Positions 44,892 through 53,735 of a stretch of 64,000 nt of DNA are shown in pieces. The first letter of the stretch is position 1. Every line of letters begins with the position of its first letter. The stretch is from DASZUK01 sp963844575 (GTDB lineage Bacteria > Actinomycetota > Acidimicrobiia > Acidimicrobiales > RAAP-2). The stretch lies in contig CAWJOU010000005.1 of assembly GCA_963844575.1 (NCBI GenBank), positions 1,054,001 through 1,118,000 of the forward strand. The letters are read 5' to 3'. The translations under genes were made by a program, and so were the position numbers. Under the pieces are notes generated by a model that saw only the letters and a program-made list of their open reading frames with translations, did not search any database and was not told the DNA's origin.

Positions 44892-45989
44892 GTGCCTGCC
44901 GACGCCACCAGCCTGGACGATCGTCTGGCCGGGCTGGAGAACGAGTTCGACGCGGTCGAGCACGAGCTGGCCACCCCGGCGACGAGCGCCGATCCGGGCC
45001 GCCTGCGGGAGCTGTCCAAGCGTCACAAGGAGCTGAGCGAGGTGGTCGCCACGTGGCGGGAGCTCCGCCAAGCCCGGGCCGACCTGGCGACGGCCCGGGA
45101 GATGCTCGACGACGCGGCCGGTGACGACCGCCAGATGGTGCAGGCCGAGGTCGAATCGGCCGAGACCGCCATCGAGGACCTGTCCGCCCGGCTCAACCTG
45201 CTGCTGTTGCCGAAGGACCCGAACGACGGCCGCAACGTCATCGTCGAGATCCGCGGGGCCGAGGGCGGCGAGGAGGCGAACCTCTTCGCCCGGGACCTCT
45301 ACGACATGTACGCCCGGTACGCGGCGCAGCGGGGCTGGAAGGTCGACGTCCTGTCGGAGAGCCAGTCCGAGCGCGACGGCCTGAACGAGGTCGTCTTCGT
45401 CGTCAAGGGGGCGGACGCCTGGACGCGGCTGGAGCACGAGGCCGGCCCGCATCGCGTCCAACGGGTGCCGGTCACCGAGTCCAAGGGGCGCGTGCACACG
45501 TCGTCGGCCACCGTCACCGTGCTCCCGGAGGCCGACGAAGTCGACGTGGCGATCGACCCGAACGACCTGAAGATCGACGTCTACCGGTCGACCGGGCCCG
45601 GAGGGCAGTCGGTCAACACGACCGACTCGGCCGTCCGCATCACGCACCTGCCGACGGGGATCGTCGTCGCCATGCAGGACGAGAAGAGCCAGATCCAGAA
45701 CCGGGCGAAGGCGATGACGGTGCTGCGCGCCCGCCTGCTCAAGGCCGAACAGGACCGCCGGGCCTCCGACGTCGCCGCCCAGCGAAAGAGCCAGGTCGGC
45801 GGCGGCGGGCGGTCGGAGAAGGTGCGGACGTACAACTTCCGGGAGAACCGGGTCACCGACCACCGGGTCAACCTGACGCTGTACAAGCTCGACCAGGTGC
45901 TGGCCGGCGACGTCGACGAGCTGACCGAGACCCTGATGGCCGACAAGCGCTCCCGCCAGCTCGCCGGGGAGGACGAGGTACGCGGATGA
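44892..45989 (+). CDS. prfA: Peptide chain release factor 1
   Basis: 365 residues. Recognises UAA and UAG stop codons and triggers peptide release. The GGQ catalytic motif is in RSTGPGGQSVNTTDSAVRITH. RGAEGGEEANLFARDLY and VKGADAWTRLEHEAGPHRVQRVP are typical; PVTESKGRVHTS lies near the GGQ domain. The GTG at 44892 has no clear ribosome binding site. The stop overlaps prmC (ATGA), whose product methylates this GGQ. Confidence 0.95.
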   Translation: MPADATSLDDRLAGLENEFDAVEHELATPATSADPGRLRELSKRHKELSEVVATWRELRQARADLATAREMLDDAAGDDRQMVQAEVESAETAIEDLSARLNLLLLPKDPNDGRNVIVEIRGAEGGEEANLFARDLYDMYARYAAQRGWKVDVLSESQSERDGLNEVVFVVKGADAWTRLEHEAGPHRVQRVPVTESKGRVHTSSATVTVLPEADEVDVAIDPNDLKIDVYRSTGPGGQSVNTTDSAVRITHLPTGIVVAMQDEKSQIQNRAKAMTVLRARLLKAEQDRRASDVAAQRKSQVGGGGRSEKVRTYNFRENRVTDHRVNLTLYKLDQVLAGDVDELTETLMADKRSRQLAGEDEVRG

Positions 45990-46861
45990 CGGGGGCGCCG
46001 CTCGGACCGGCCCCGTCCACGAGGGCCCAGGCCGAACGGGCCCTGGCTACCCGGCTCGGCTCGCCGATCGAGGCCCGTTGGGTCGTCGCCCACGTGCTCG
46101 GCGACGGTCCGTCCACCTCGCCGGTCGACGCGGCGGCGTGGGCCGACCTGACCGCCCTGGTCGACCGTCGGCTGGCCGGCGAACCCCTGCAGTACGTGCT
46201 CGGCACCTGGGCCTTCCGGACGCTGGAGCTGATGGTCGACCGCCGGGCGCTCATCCCGAGGCCCGAGACCGAGCAGGTGGTGGAGGTGGCGCTGCACGAG
46301 CTGCGCCGTTTGGGCAAACGAGAGCCGGTCGTCGTCGACCTCGGGACCGGCACCGGGGCGATCGGCCTGTCGATCGCCGTCGAGGCGGGCGCACTGGTCT
46401 GGGCCACCGACGCCGACACGGACGCCCTCGCCCTGGCCGCGGCGAACCGGGACCGGGTGACCGCGGCCGAGCCACCGGTCGCGGTCCGGGTCGTCCTGGC
46501 CGCCGGCGACTGGTTCGCGGCCGTCCCGGCCGAGCTGCGGGGCCAGATCGACCTGGTCGTGTCGAACCCGCCGTACGTGACCGCGGCCGAGTGGCCGGAC
46601 CTGTCGCGCGAGGTCCGGCAGGAGCCCCACCGGGCCCTGGTGGCCGCGGCCGGGAGCGACGGCACGCCCGGGCTCGCCGCGGTCGAGGCCGTGCTCGTCG
46701 GGGCGGCGGCGTGGCTGGCCCGGCCCGGCGCGGTCGTCGTCGAGCTGGCTCCCCATCAGGCCGCGGCGGCGGTCGACGTCGCCCGGCGGGCCGGGTTCGT
46801 CGACGTCGACGTCGCTCGCGACCTCGCCGGCCGGGACCGGGCCGTGGTGGGAAGGATCTGA
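45986..46861 (+). CDS. prmC: Release factor glutamine methyltransferase PrmC
   Basis: 291 residues. SAM-dependent enzyme that methylates the Gln of the release-factor GGQ motif. YVLGTWAFRTLELMVDRRALIPRPETE, the SAM site VVDLGTGTGAIGLSIA and the catalytic NPPYV are present. The ATG overlaps the prfA stop, the usual operon pairing. Confidence 0.94.
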   Translation: MTGAPLGPAPSTRAQAERALATRLGSPIEARWVVAHVLGDGPSTSPVDAAAWADLTALVDRRLAGEPLQYVLGTWAFRTLELMVDRRALIPRPETEQVVEVALHELRRLGKREPVVVDLGTGTGAIGLSIAVEAGALVWATDADTDALALAAANRDRVTAAEPPVAVRVVLAAGDWFAAVPAELRGQIDLVVSNPPYVTAAEWPDLSREVRQEPHRALVAAAGSDGTPGLAAVEAVLVGAAAWLARPGAVVVELAPHQAAAAVDVARRAGFVDVDVARDLAGRDRAVVGRI

Positions 46862-46916
46862 GCGGGGCCGGCGACCCGGGCCAGGGGACCGGGGGGCGCG
46901 TAGGTACAGTGTGGAG

Positions 46917-47420
46917 GTGCGCATCGCCGTGGGCTCCGACCACGCCGGCTACGACCTGAAAGTCGTCCTGGCCGAGCACCTCGTCGGCGCTGGCCACGAG
47001 GTGACCGACCTCGGGACGGGCAACGACCGCGACTCGGTCGACTACCCCGACTTCGGGGCCGCCGTCGGCCGGGCCGTCGTCGCCGGCCAGGCCGACCTCG
47101 GGGTCTGCGCCTGCGGCACCGGCATCGGTATCTCGATCGCCGCCAACAAGATCCCCGGTGTGCGGGCCGCGGTCGTCCACGACGTGACGACCGCGTCGCT
47201 GGCCCGCCAGCACAACCACGCCAACGTCGTCTGCTTCGGCGGCCGGACCGTCGGCGAGGCGACCGCCCTCGACGCCCTGGACGCCTTCCTCGCCGCCGTC
47301 CCCCAGCACGGCCGCCACGACCGGCGGATCGAAGAGATCGCCGAGCTCGAGCGATCCGCCGCCGGCGGGGCGAACCGCGACGACCGATCAGACCCCGTCA
47401 CCGCAGGAGGTAGCCGGTGA
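46917..47420 (+). CDS. rpiB: Ribose-5-phosphate isomerase B (RpiB/LacAB family)
   Basis: About 167 residues. RIAVGSDHAGYDLK, the catalytic Cys in GVCACGTGIGISIAANKIPGVRA and the His in QHNHANVVCFGGR match RpiB, which interconverts ribose- and ribulose-5-phosphate. GTG 46917 is chosen because TACAGT at 46905-46910 leaves a 6-nt gap, as in other probably leaderless genes here; GTG 46911 adds two residues. The stop overlaps glyA (GTGA). Confidence 0.92.
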   Translation: MRIAVGSDHAGYDLKVVLAEHLVGAGHEVTDLGTGNDRDSVDYPDFGAAVGRAVVAGQADLGVCACGTGIGISIAANKIPGVRAAVVHDVTTASLARQHNHANVVCFGGRTVGEATALDALDAFLAAVPQHGRHDRRIEEIAELERSAAGGANRDDRSDPVTAGGSR

Positions 47421-48796
47421 GCCAGTACCCGTCCGAGTCGCCGTTCGCCGGGTGGCTCTCCGGCGACCCCGAGGTCGCCGGTCTCCTCGACGACGAGATG
47501 CACCGGCAGTCGACCACCCTCCAGCTGATCGCGTCGGAGAACTTCACGTCGCCGGCCGTCCTGGCGGCGTCGGGGTCGGTTCTCACGAACAAGTACGCCG
47601 AGGGCTACCCCGGCCGGCGCTACTACGGCGGCAACCAGGTGATCGACCAGGTCGAGGAGCTGGCCCGGGAGCGGGCGAAGGCCCTGTTCGGGGCCGAGCA
47701 CGCCAACGTGCAGCCGCACGCCGGCGCCAACGCCAACCTCGCCGTCTACCAGGCGCTGCTGGAGCCGGGCGACACGATCCTGGCCATGCGGCTCGACCAC
47801 GGTGGCCACCTCACCCACGGCTCGCCGGCGTCGATCACGTCGAAGATCTGGCGGTTCGTCGCCTATGGGGTGACCCCCGCCGCCGACGGGTCCGGGGCCG
47901 CCGGGGCGGACGCCCCGGGCGAGGTCATCGACTTCGACCAGGTCGCGGACCTGGCCAAGCGGGAGCAGCCCCGGCTGATCGTCGCCGGTTCGACGGCCTA
48001 CGCCCGGATCATCGACCCCCGCCCGTTCCGGGAGATCGCCGACGAGGTCGGCGCGCTGTTCATGTTCGACGCGGCCCACCCGGCCGGGCTGATCGCCGGT
48101 GGGGTCCACCCGACGCCGGTCGGCGTGGCCGACGTCGTGACGATGACGACGCACAAGACGCTGCGCGGCCCGCGTGGCGGCGCCATCCTGTGCCGGGCCG
48201 ACCTGGCCAAGAAGGTCGACAGCGCGATCTTCCCCGGCCTCCAGGGTGGCCCGCTCGAGCACGTCGTCGCGGCCAAGGCCGTGGCGTTCGCCGAGGCCGC
48301 CCGACCCGAGTTCGCCACCTACGCCGCCGGCGTCGTCGCCAACGCCAAAGCCCTGGCCACCGCCTTGGCCGGCCAGGGCTTCCGGTTGGTCTCCGGCGGC
48401 ACCGACAACCACATGCTCCTCGTCGACCTGCGCCCGTTCGACGCCGAGCTGACCGGCAAGGAGGCCCAGGAGGTGCTCGACCGGGCCGGGATCACCTGCA
48501 ACCGGAACACCATCCCCGATGACCCGCGCTCGCCGTTCGTGACCTCCGGGCTCCGGCTCGGCACGGCCGCGGAGACGACCGCCGGCATGGGCTCGGCCGA
48601 GATGGCGCGGATCGCCGAGCTCATCGGCCGGACGCTGCGGGGCCGCGGCGACGAGGCGACGGTGACCGGGATCCGCCGCGAGGTGGCCGAGCTCTGCGCC
48701 GACTTCCCGCCGTACCCGACGCTCACCGTCAACTCGTCTGCGGCGGCCAGTCGGTCCGGAGCCGACCGTCGGCCCGGGGCCGACGGATCCGGCTGA
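47417..48796 (+). CDS. glyA: Serine hydroxymethyltransferase
   Basis: 459-residue PLP enzyme that interconverts serine and glycine with tetrahydrofolate. LIASENFTSPAVL, NKYAEGYPGRRYYGG, HGGHLTHGSP, the PLP Lys in TMTTHKTLRGPRGG and FPGLQGGPLEH are diagnostic. GCAGGAGG precedes the GTG, which overlaps the rpiB stop. The C-terminal 25 residues are a low-complexity Ser/Arg/Gly tail. Confidence 0.96.
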   Translation: MSQYPSESPFAGWLSGDPEVAGLLDDEMHRQSTTLQLIASENFTSPAVLAASGSVLTNKYAEGYPGRRYYGGNQVIDQVEELARERAKALFGAEHANVQPHAGANANLAVYQALLEPGDTILAMRLDHGGHLTHGSPASITSKIWRFVAYGVTPAADGSGAAGADAPGEVIDFDQVADLAKREQPRLIVAGSTAYARIIDPRPFREIADEVGALFMFDAAHPAGLIAGGVHPTPVGVADVVTMTTHKTLRGPRGGAILCRADLAKKVDSAIFPGLQGGPLEHVVAAKAVAFAEAARPEFATYAAGVVANAKALATALAGQGFRLVSGGTDNHMLLVDLRPFDAELTGKEAQEVLDRAGITCNRNTIPDDPRSPFVTSGLRLGTAAETTAGMGSAEMARIAELIGRTLRGRGDEATVTGIRREVAELCADFPPYPTLTVNSSAAASRSGADRRPGADGSG

Positions 48797-48826
48797 GCCG
48801 AGGCCGCGGGCGAGGACCGGGAGGGT

Positions 48827-50167
48827 ATGCCGTCGATCGGGCCGCCGGTCGGTTGGTACGCGCTGATCCTCGTGGTCGCGGCGGCGGCCACCGCCGCGCT
48901 CTGCCTGCCGGCCCGCTGGTTCTCGCTGCGCGTCGGTTACGTCGCGCTGCCCGACGACCGGAAGGTCCACAGCCGGGCCACCCCGTACGGCGGCGGTGCG
49001 GCCATGTTCCTCGGCTTCCTCGTCGCGATGATGGTGGCGAAAGCCGTCCCGCAGCTCCACGACGTCTTCAAGGGGTCGTCGGAGCCGCTCGGCGTCGTGC
49101 TCGCGGCGGCGGCGATCTTCGCGGTCGGGCTGATCGACGACGTCCGCGAGATGTCCGCCCCGGCCAAGATCGCCGGCCAGGTGCTCGCGGCGAGCATCCT
49201 CTACTTCCTCGGCGTCACGCTCTACCAGTTCAAGGTGCCGCTGGCCGGGTTCGTCTCGCTGACGCCGGGCGTGACGCCACTGATCATGGCCGTCTGGGTC
49301 ATCGCCATCACGAACGCGGTGAACCTCATCGACGGCCTCGACGGCCTCGCCGCCGGCGTCGTCGCCATCGGCAGCGGCGCCCTCGCGGTCTACGGCCTGT
49401 GGCTGATGCAGACAGGCGCGCTGCCGTCCGGCAACGTCGGGCCGCTGGTCGCCGTCATCGCCTGTGGCGTCTGCCTCGGTTTCCTGCCGTTCAACTTCCA
49501 TCCGGCCAAGATGTTCATGGGCGACGCCGGTGCCCTCTTCCTCGGCCTGCTCATGTCCGCGTCGACGATGGTCATCGGCGGCCGGCTGCCGCCGTACTCG
49601 GCGAAGTCCGGGACGACGTACTTCTTCTTCGCGCCGCTCTTCATCCCGCTCTTCATCCTCGGCGTCCCGCTCGTCGACATGGCGTTCGCCTTCATCCGTC
49701 GCACCGCCCGCGGTGGCAACTTCTCCGCCCCCGACAAGGACCACATCCACCACCGGCTGCTGCGGCTCGGCCACGGGCACCGGCGTAGCGTGCTCATCCT
49801 GTGGGCCTGGACCGCACTGTTGTCGGGGTTCATCCTCTTCCCCCTCTTCTTCCACCAGGTCAACGCCATCATCCCGTTCGGCGTCGCCGCCCTCGGCATC
49901 GGCCTCTACACGTTCTTCCACCCCGGCCTGCGTCGCCAGGCCGAGGCCGAGGAGGAGCCGCCCCCGGCCGACCCGCCCGACCCGCCCGGGGCGCCCGACC
50001 CGGCCGGACCGGCGCCACCAGATCTGGCGACCCCGCTCGGGACGGGGGTGGCCAGTTCGGGGGAGCCAGGGACCGGATCGCTGGCGAACGGCCTACCGAC
50101 CAACCTCGGCGCTGCCCAGGAGGGTGCTCGGGATGGTTTTGCCGTCGGGCGAGGCGGGATGCGATGA
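48827..50167 (+). CDS. Undecaprenyl-phosphate GlcNAc-1-phosphate transferase (WecA/TagO type)
   Basis: 446 residues with about ten membrane helices. DDRKVHSRATPYGGG, GLIDDVREM, NLIDGLDGLAAGV, MFMGDAGALFLG and DKDHIHHRLL are the motifs of polyprenyl-phosphate HexNAc-1-P transferases, which begin synthesis of wall glycopolymers such as arabinogalactan or teichoic-acid linkers. A Pro/Ala/Gly-rich cytoplasmic tail of about 85 residues is extra. It starts 30 bp after glyA. The 178 bp that follow to the ATP synthase operon show no gene. Confidence 0.9.
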   Translation: MPSIGPPVGWYALILVVAAAATAALCLPARWFSLRVGYVALPDDRKVHSRATPYGGGAAMFLGFLVAMMVAKAVPQLHDVFKGSSEPLGVVLAAAAIFAVGLIDDVREMSAPAKIAGQVLAASILYFLGVTLYQFKVPLAGFVSLTPGVTPLIMAVWVIAITNAVNLIDGLDGLAAGVVAIGSGALAVYGLWLMQTGALPSGNVGPLVAVIACGVCLGFLPFNFHPAKMFMGDAGALFLGLLMSASTMVIGGRLPPYSAKSGTTYFFFAPLFIPLFILGVPLVDMAFAFIRRTARGGNFSAPDKDHIHHRLLRLGHGHRRSVLILWAWTALLSGFILFPLFFHQVNAIIPFGVAALGIGLYTFFHPGLRRQAEAEEEPPPADPPDPPGAPDPAGPAPPDLATPLGTGVASSGEPGTGSLANGLPTNLGAAQEGARDGFAVGRGGMR

Positions 50168-50345
50168 TGTCCGCCGTGTTAACTCTCCACCTCGCCGGTC
50201 CGGAGGCTGCGCCAGCCCATGGCTCGGGCGCTCGCTGCCCGGCCGACGTGTGACGGGGGCAGTCCGCAATTGCAGCACCATCTGACCAACTTCTGTCGCG
50301 CCTACGGTGAGGTGCCCACGGATCGCCACGCAGTAGCGTTGACGC

Positions 50346-50597
50346 GTGGTCGAAGGGAAGGACTCGCCTCCCGGAGAAGGACAAGATCGGCGACCGGCGA
50401 CACTGCCGTTCCCGGGTGGGCTGGCCTTTGTCGGCATGGGAACGTCAGCCGCGGGATGTGTCGCGGCCGGCGTCGTCTTGGGGATCCTGGGAGACGATCA
50501 ACTGCACAGTTCGCCGGCGCTCCTGGTCGTGGGGCTCGTCCTCGGCTTGGCGGCGGCGATCGGCGTGGTCGTGGCCCAGGTTCGACGGTACCTGTAG
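50346..50597 (+). CDS. AtpZ/AtpI-like small membrane protein
   Basis: 83 residues with two membrane helices (LAFVGMGTSAAGCVAAGVVLGIL and SPALLVVGLVLGLAAAIGVVV) and a short polar N-terminus. Size, topology and position as first gene of the ATP synthase cluster match the AtpZ/AtpQ-type accessory proteins, which are linked to c-ring assembly or Mg2+ supply. GTG start. Sequence similarity is weak, so the call rests on context. Confidence 0.65.
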   Translation: MVEGKDSPPGEGQDRRPATLPFPGGLAFVGMGTSAAGCVAAGVVLGILGDDQLHSSPALLVVGLVLGLAAAIGVVVAQVRRYL

Positions 50598-50645
50598 CGG
50601 TGCCGGGCCGCTGGATGTAGCGCTGGATCGCAAGGGGTAGATCGA

Positions 50646-51056
50646 GTGTTTCCTGGATTGTCAGATCTTGACCAGCCGGTGCTGACCAAAGTGTTGCGCC
50701 GAACCGTCATCACTGCGCTCGTGGTGGGGGCGATCGGCGTCGTGGTGGCCTTGCTCTTCTCGCCGCTGGCCGGGGTTGGCGTGGCGATCGGGCTGGTCGT
50801 TGCGTTCGCCAACCTGCGGTTCCTCGATGCCGGGGTGGCCAAGGTCGAGACTAAGGGAGAATCGGACCGGAAGGTGGTCCGGCGCCTGCTCGGTACCCGG
50901 ACGGCGACCCGTCTTGCCGTCATCACCGCGGTCGCCATCGGGCTGATGCTCCTCAACGGCCCCCTGGGCATCGGCGTGGTGGTGGGTCTGGTGATCTTCC
51001 AGATGGTTTTCGTGGCCAACGTCGGCCGGGCCATCCTCGCGACGGGGATCCAATGA
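50646..51056 (+). CDS. atpI: ATP synthase subunit I (AtpI-like)
   Basis: 136 residues with four predicted membrane helices (ALVVGAIGVVVALLFSPLAGVGVAI and two near the C-terminus). Lies directly upstream of atpB and overlaps it (ATGA), as AtpI does in most bacteria. AtpI assists assembly of the c ring. The start is GTG 50646. Confidence 0.7.
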   Translation: MFPGLSDLDQPVLTKVLRRTVITALVVGAIGVVVALLFSPLAGVGVAIGLVVAFANLRFLDAGVAKVETKGESDRKVVRRLLGTRTATRLAVITAVAIGLMLLNGPLGIGVVVGLVIFQMVFVANVGRAILATGIQ

Positions 51057-51808
51057 GCGGCCTGCTCGGGCACCTGGGGTCGGTCGGGCCGATCCTGGCC
51101 ACGTCGACGATCACCGTCGGGGATCACGCCAAGACGACGAAGCTCTTCGGGATGACCATCGACCTGGATATCGTGTGGGCCACCCTGTTCGCCGCGGCCG
51201 TCGTCATCGGCCTTGGTTTCCTCCTTCGTTGGCGGGTCACGTCGGGTACGCCGGGCAAGCTGCAACTGTTCTGGGAAACGGTCGTCGAGCAGGTGCAGGA
51301 TCTGACCGACTCGGCCATCGGGCCCGAAGGACGTCGGTTCGTGCCTCTGGCGGTCGTCATCTTCCTCTTCGTCCTGGTCTGCAACTGGATCGAGGTCATC
51401 CCGAGCGGCCACAACCCGGAGTGGTTCCCCGCCCCCACCGCCGACGTCAATCTGCCGTTGGCCATGGCGCTGACCGTCATCCTCTTGGTGCACTACAACT
51501 CGATCAAGGCTCGGGGTTTCAAGGGCTACGTCAAGCACTACTTCAAGCCGTACGCTGCGCTTTTCCCGATCAACGTGATCGAGGAGATCACGAAGCCGAT
51601 CACCCTGACCTTTCGGCTGTTCGGCAACATGTTCTCCGGGGCGCTCATGGTGGCCGTGATCGCCGCTCTGCTGCCCATCTACATCGTGCCCATCGGTGAG
51701 TTGGTCTGGAAGCCCTTCGACATGTTCGTCGGCGTGATCCAAGCCTTCATCTTCGCCCTGCTGACCGTGATGTACCTCGGCATGGGCATGAGCACGGACG
51801 AGCACTAG
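51053..51808 (+). CDS. atpB: ATP synthase F0 subunit a
   Basis: 251-residue membrane subunit forming the proton half-channels. The essential Arg is in ITLTFRLFGNMFSGALM, and NWIEVIPSG with the C-terminal helix GVIQAFIFALLTVMYLGMG are typical. ATG overlaps the preceding stop. Confidence 0.95.
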   Translation: MSGLLGHLGSVGPILATSTITVGDHAKTTKLFGMTIDLDIVWATLFAAAVVIGLGFLLRWRVTSGTPGKLQLFWETVVEQVQDLTDSAIGPEGRRFVPLAVVIFLFVLVCNWIEVIPSGHNPEWFPAPTADVNLPLAMALTVILLVHYNSIKARGFKGYVKHYFKPYAALFPINVIEEITKPITLTFRLFGNMFSGALMVAVIAALLPIYIVPIGELVWKPFDMFVGVIQAFIFALLTVMYLGMGMSTDEH

Positions 51809-51869
51809 CGGTCGACCCCCTGCCGCATCACGGTGGTGTCCGGCAACAGTTCCATTACAAGGAGGAAAT

Positions 51870-52136
51870 ATGGCAGCAAACGACATGGAGCACGCGGTCC
51901 GGATCGCCGGCGCGCTGGTGGGTGGCGGTCTGGCGCTGGGCGGCGGCGCCGTCGGTGCGGCCATCGGCGACGGCCTGGCCGGAAGCCAGACCATCGCTGC
52001 CATTGCCCGGCAGCCCGAGATCGAGGGCAAGGCGAGGCAGTACTTCTTCCTGACGGTCGGCCTGGTGGAGGCGATGTACTTCATCAACCTCCTCTTCATG
52101 GTCGTGTTCGTCTACGTCTTCTCGTCGAAGAGCTGA
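51870..52136 (+). CDS. atpE: ATP synthase F0 subunit c
   Basis: 88-residue two-helix proteolipid. The N-terminal helix has the glycine repeat GGGLALGGGAVGAAIGDG, the polar loop has RQP at 47-49, and the proton-carrying Glu66 lies in VGLVEAMYF. Ligands for sodium are not evident, so proton coupling is likely. AAGGAGGAAAT precedes the ATG, the strongest ribosome binding site in the operon, fitting the high copy number of c. Confidence 0.96.
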   Translation: MAANDMEHAVRIAGALVGGGLALGGGAVGAAIGDGLAGSQTIAAIARQPEIEGKARQYFFLTVGLVEAMYFINLLFMVVFVYVFSSKS

Positions 52137-52218
52137 ATATCCGGACAGTCGATAGCGATCGTGGCCGTGCCGTCGGTCGGCGACGGTCGTTGCCTAGAAA
52201 GCGGAGACCACCGCAGTC

Positions 52219-52764
52219 ATGAACCCAGCGTCAGTATTCCTTCTGCCGAACGGCACGTTTTTCGTCGAGCTGATCGTCTTCCTGATCATCATTTTCGTGA
52301 TCGGGAAGTTCATCCTGCCGCCGTTGAACCGCGCCATGGAGAAGCGACAGGAGCAGATCCAGGCGTCTCTCGACGCAGCCGACCAGGCTCGCGCCGACGC
52401 TGCGGCGGCCGACGATGAGCGCCGGGCGGCGCTCGAGCACGCCCGCCAACAGGCCCGCGAGATCGTCGAGCAGGCCCAACGGACGGCCGAACGGCTCAAC
52501 GCCGAGGCGCAGAGTCGTGGCCAGTCGGAGTACGAGCGCATCGTCGGCAGCGCGGAGGCCGAGGTACGGCTGGCCCGCCAGCGGGCCCTCGAAGAAGCCG
52601 CCTCCCGACTCGGTGAGCTGGTCGTTGAGGTCGTAGAGCGGATCATCGGTCGTGAGATGGACGCCAACGCCCACCGCGACCTGATCGACGAGGCCGTGAA
52701 TGCCCTCTCGCGGGAAAACGCCGCCGACGGCTCGGCGGCCACCGGAGCCGGCAGCCTCCAGTGA
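52219..52764 (+). CDS. atpF: ATP synthase F0 subunit b
   Basis: 181 residues: one N-terminal membrane helix (FFVELIVFLIIIFVIGKFIL) followed by a long Ala/Glu/Arg-rich helix (ADDERRAALEHARQQAREI) that forms the stator stalk. Length normal. Its TGA overlaps the atpH GTG. Confidence 0.94.
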   Translation: MNPASVFLLPNGTFFVELIVFLIIIFVIGKFILPPLNRAMEKRQEQIQASLDAADQARADAAAADDERRAALEHARQQAREIVEQAQRTAERLNAEAQSRGQSEYERIVGSAEAEVRLARQRALEEAASRLGELVVEVVERIIGREMDANAHRDLIDEAVNALSRENAADGSAATGAGSLQ

Positions 52765-53735
52765 ACCCGGCGCTGCAGGGCTACGCGGCCGCGGTGCTCG
52801 GCCAGGCCGAGGGGGCGGAGCGGCCCCAGTTGGCTGACGACCTGGCCGCCGTCGACCGGCTCTTCGCCGACAACCGTGCCCTGCACGCCGCGCTGACCGA
52901 CACCTCGGTCATGGCCTCGGCTCGCCGAGCGGTGCTCGAGGATCTCCTCGATGGCCGGGTGTCGACCGCCGCCCGCCGGGCGGTAGGGTTCGCCGCCGGC
53001 AACGTGCCGGCCCAGGAGCTCCCGGCGGCCGTCACGTGGCTGGCCAGCCGGGCCCGGCAGCGGGTCGAGGGCCTGGAGGCCGACGAGACGGTGCTGGGTC
53101 ACCTCGCCTCCCGTCGCCGGGTCGGCGGCTTCGCCGCCGCCGTTTTCGAGGATCTGGCCGTCGACGACCTGGACGAGGTGGAGGACGAGCTCTTCCGCTT
53201 CGCTCGTACGGCCGCGACGACACCGGCCCTACGTACCGCACTCGGGAACCGAGATCTCCCGGCTGCCGTCCGGCAGGCGGTCGTCGACGACCTGCTGGCC
53301 GGCAAGGTGCGCCCGGCCACCCTACGGTTGGTCGAGTACGCCGTCGTCGGCGGCCGGCCGCGGGACATCGTGGGCACGCTGGAATGGCTGGCCGAGGAGA
53401 CGGCGAGAGCCCGCGGCTGGCGGGTCGCTCGGGTTCGAGCCGGTCAGGAGGTCGATGCCGACGAGCGCCGGCAGCTCGAAGAGACGCTGACGCGGGTGGC
53501 CGGATCCCCGGTGGAGCTCGAGGTGGTCGTGGACCCGTCCCTACTGGCCGGTGTGAACGTGCAGATCGGTGATCTCCAGCTCGACGCCACCGCCAAGGGC
53601 CGGTTGGAGCGTTTGCGGGAGCACATCACCTTCGGCGGGTGGCAGGACAAGGGGTTCGGACGGCCGGTGGGTGCCTCCGGCCAGGGATCGAACGGACGGG
53701 GCCTAGAGGGAACCGGTCAAGAGGGAGCAGAGTGA
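52761..53735 (+). CDS. atpH: ATP synthase F1 subunit delta, extended by a duplicated N-terminal domain
   Basis: 324 residues against about 180 in most bacteria. Two OSCP-like helical segments occur in tandem: LQGYAAAVLGQAEGAERPQLADDLAAVDRLFADN with a following DLLDGRVSTAARRAV, and later DLDEVEDELFRFARTA with DDLLAGKVRPATLRLVEY. The normal delta C-terminal domain (ARVRAGQEVDADERRQLEETL, LLAGVNVQIGDLQLDATAKGRLERL) follows. In mycobacteria delta is also long, but by fusion to a b-like segment, which is not the case here. GTG start. Confidence 0.9.
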   Translation: MNPALQGYAAAVLGQAEGAERPQLADDLAAVDRLFADNRALHAALTDTSVMASARRAVLEDLLDGRVSTAARRAVGFAAGNVPAQELPAAVTWLASRARQRVEGLEADETVLGHLASRRRVGGFAAAVFEDLAVDDLDEVEDELFRFARTAATTPALRTALGNRDLPAAVRQAVVDDLLAGKVRPATLRLVEYAVVGGRPRDIVGTLEWLAEETARARGWRVARVRAGQEVDADERRQLEETLTRVAGSPVELEVVVDPSLLAGVNVQIGDLQLDATAKGRLERLREHITFGGWQDKGFGRPVGASGQGSNGRGLEGTGQEGAE

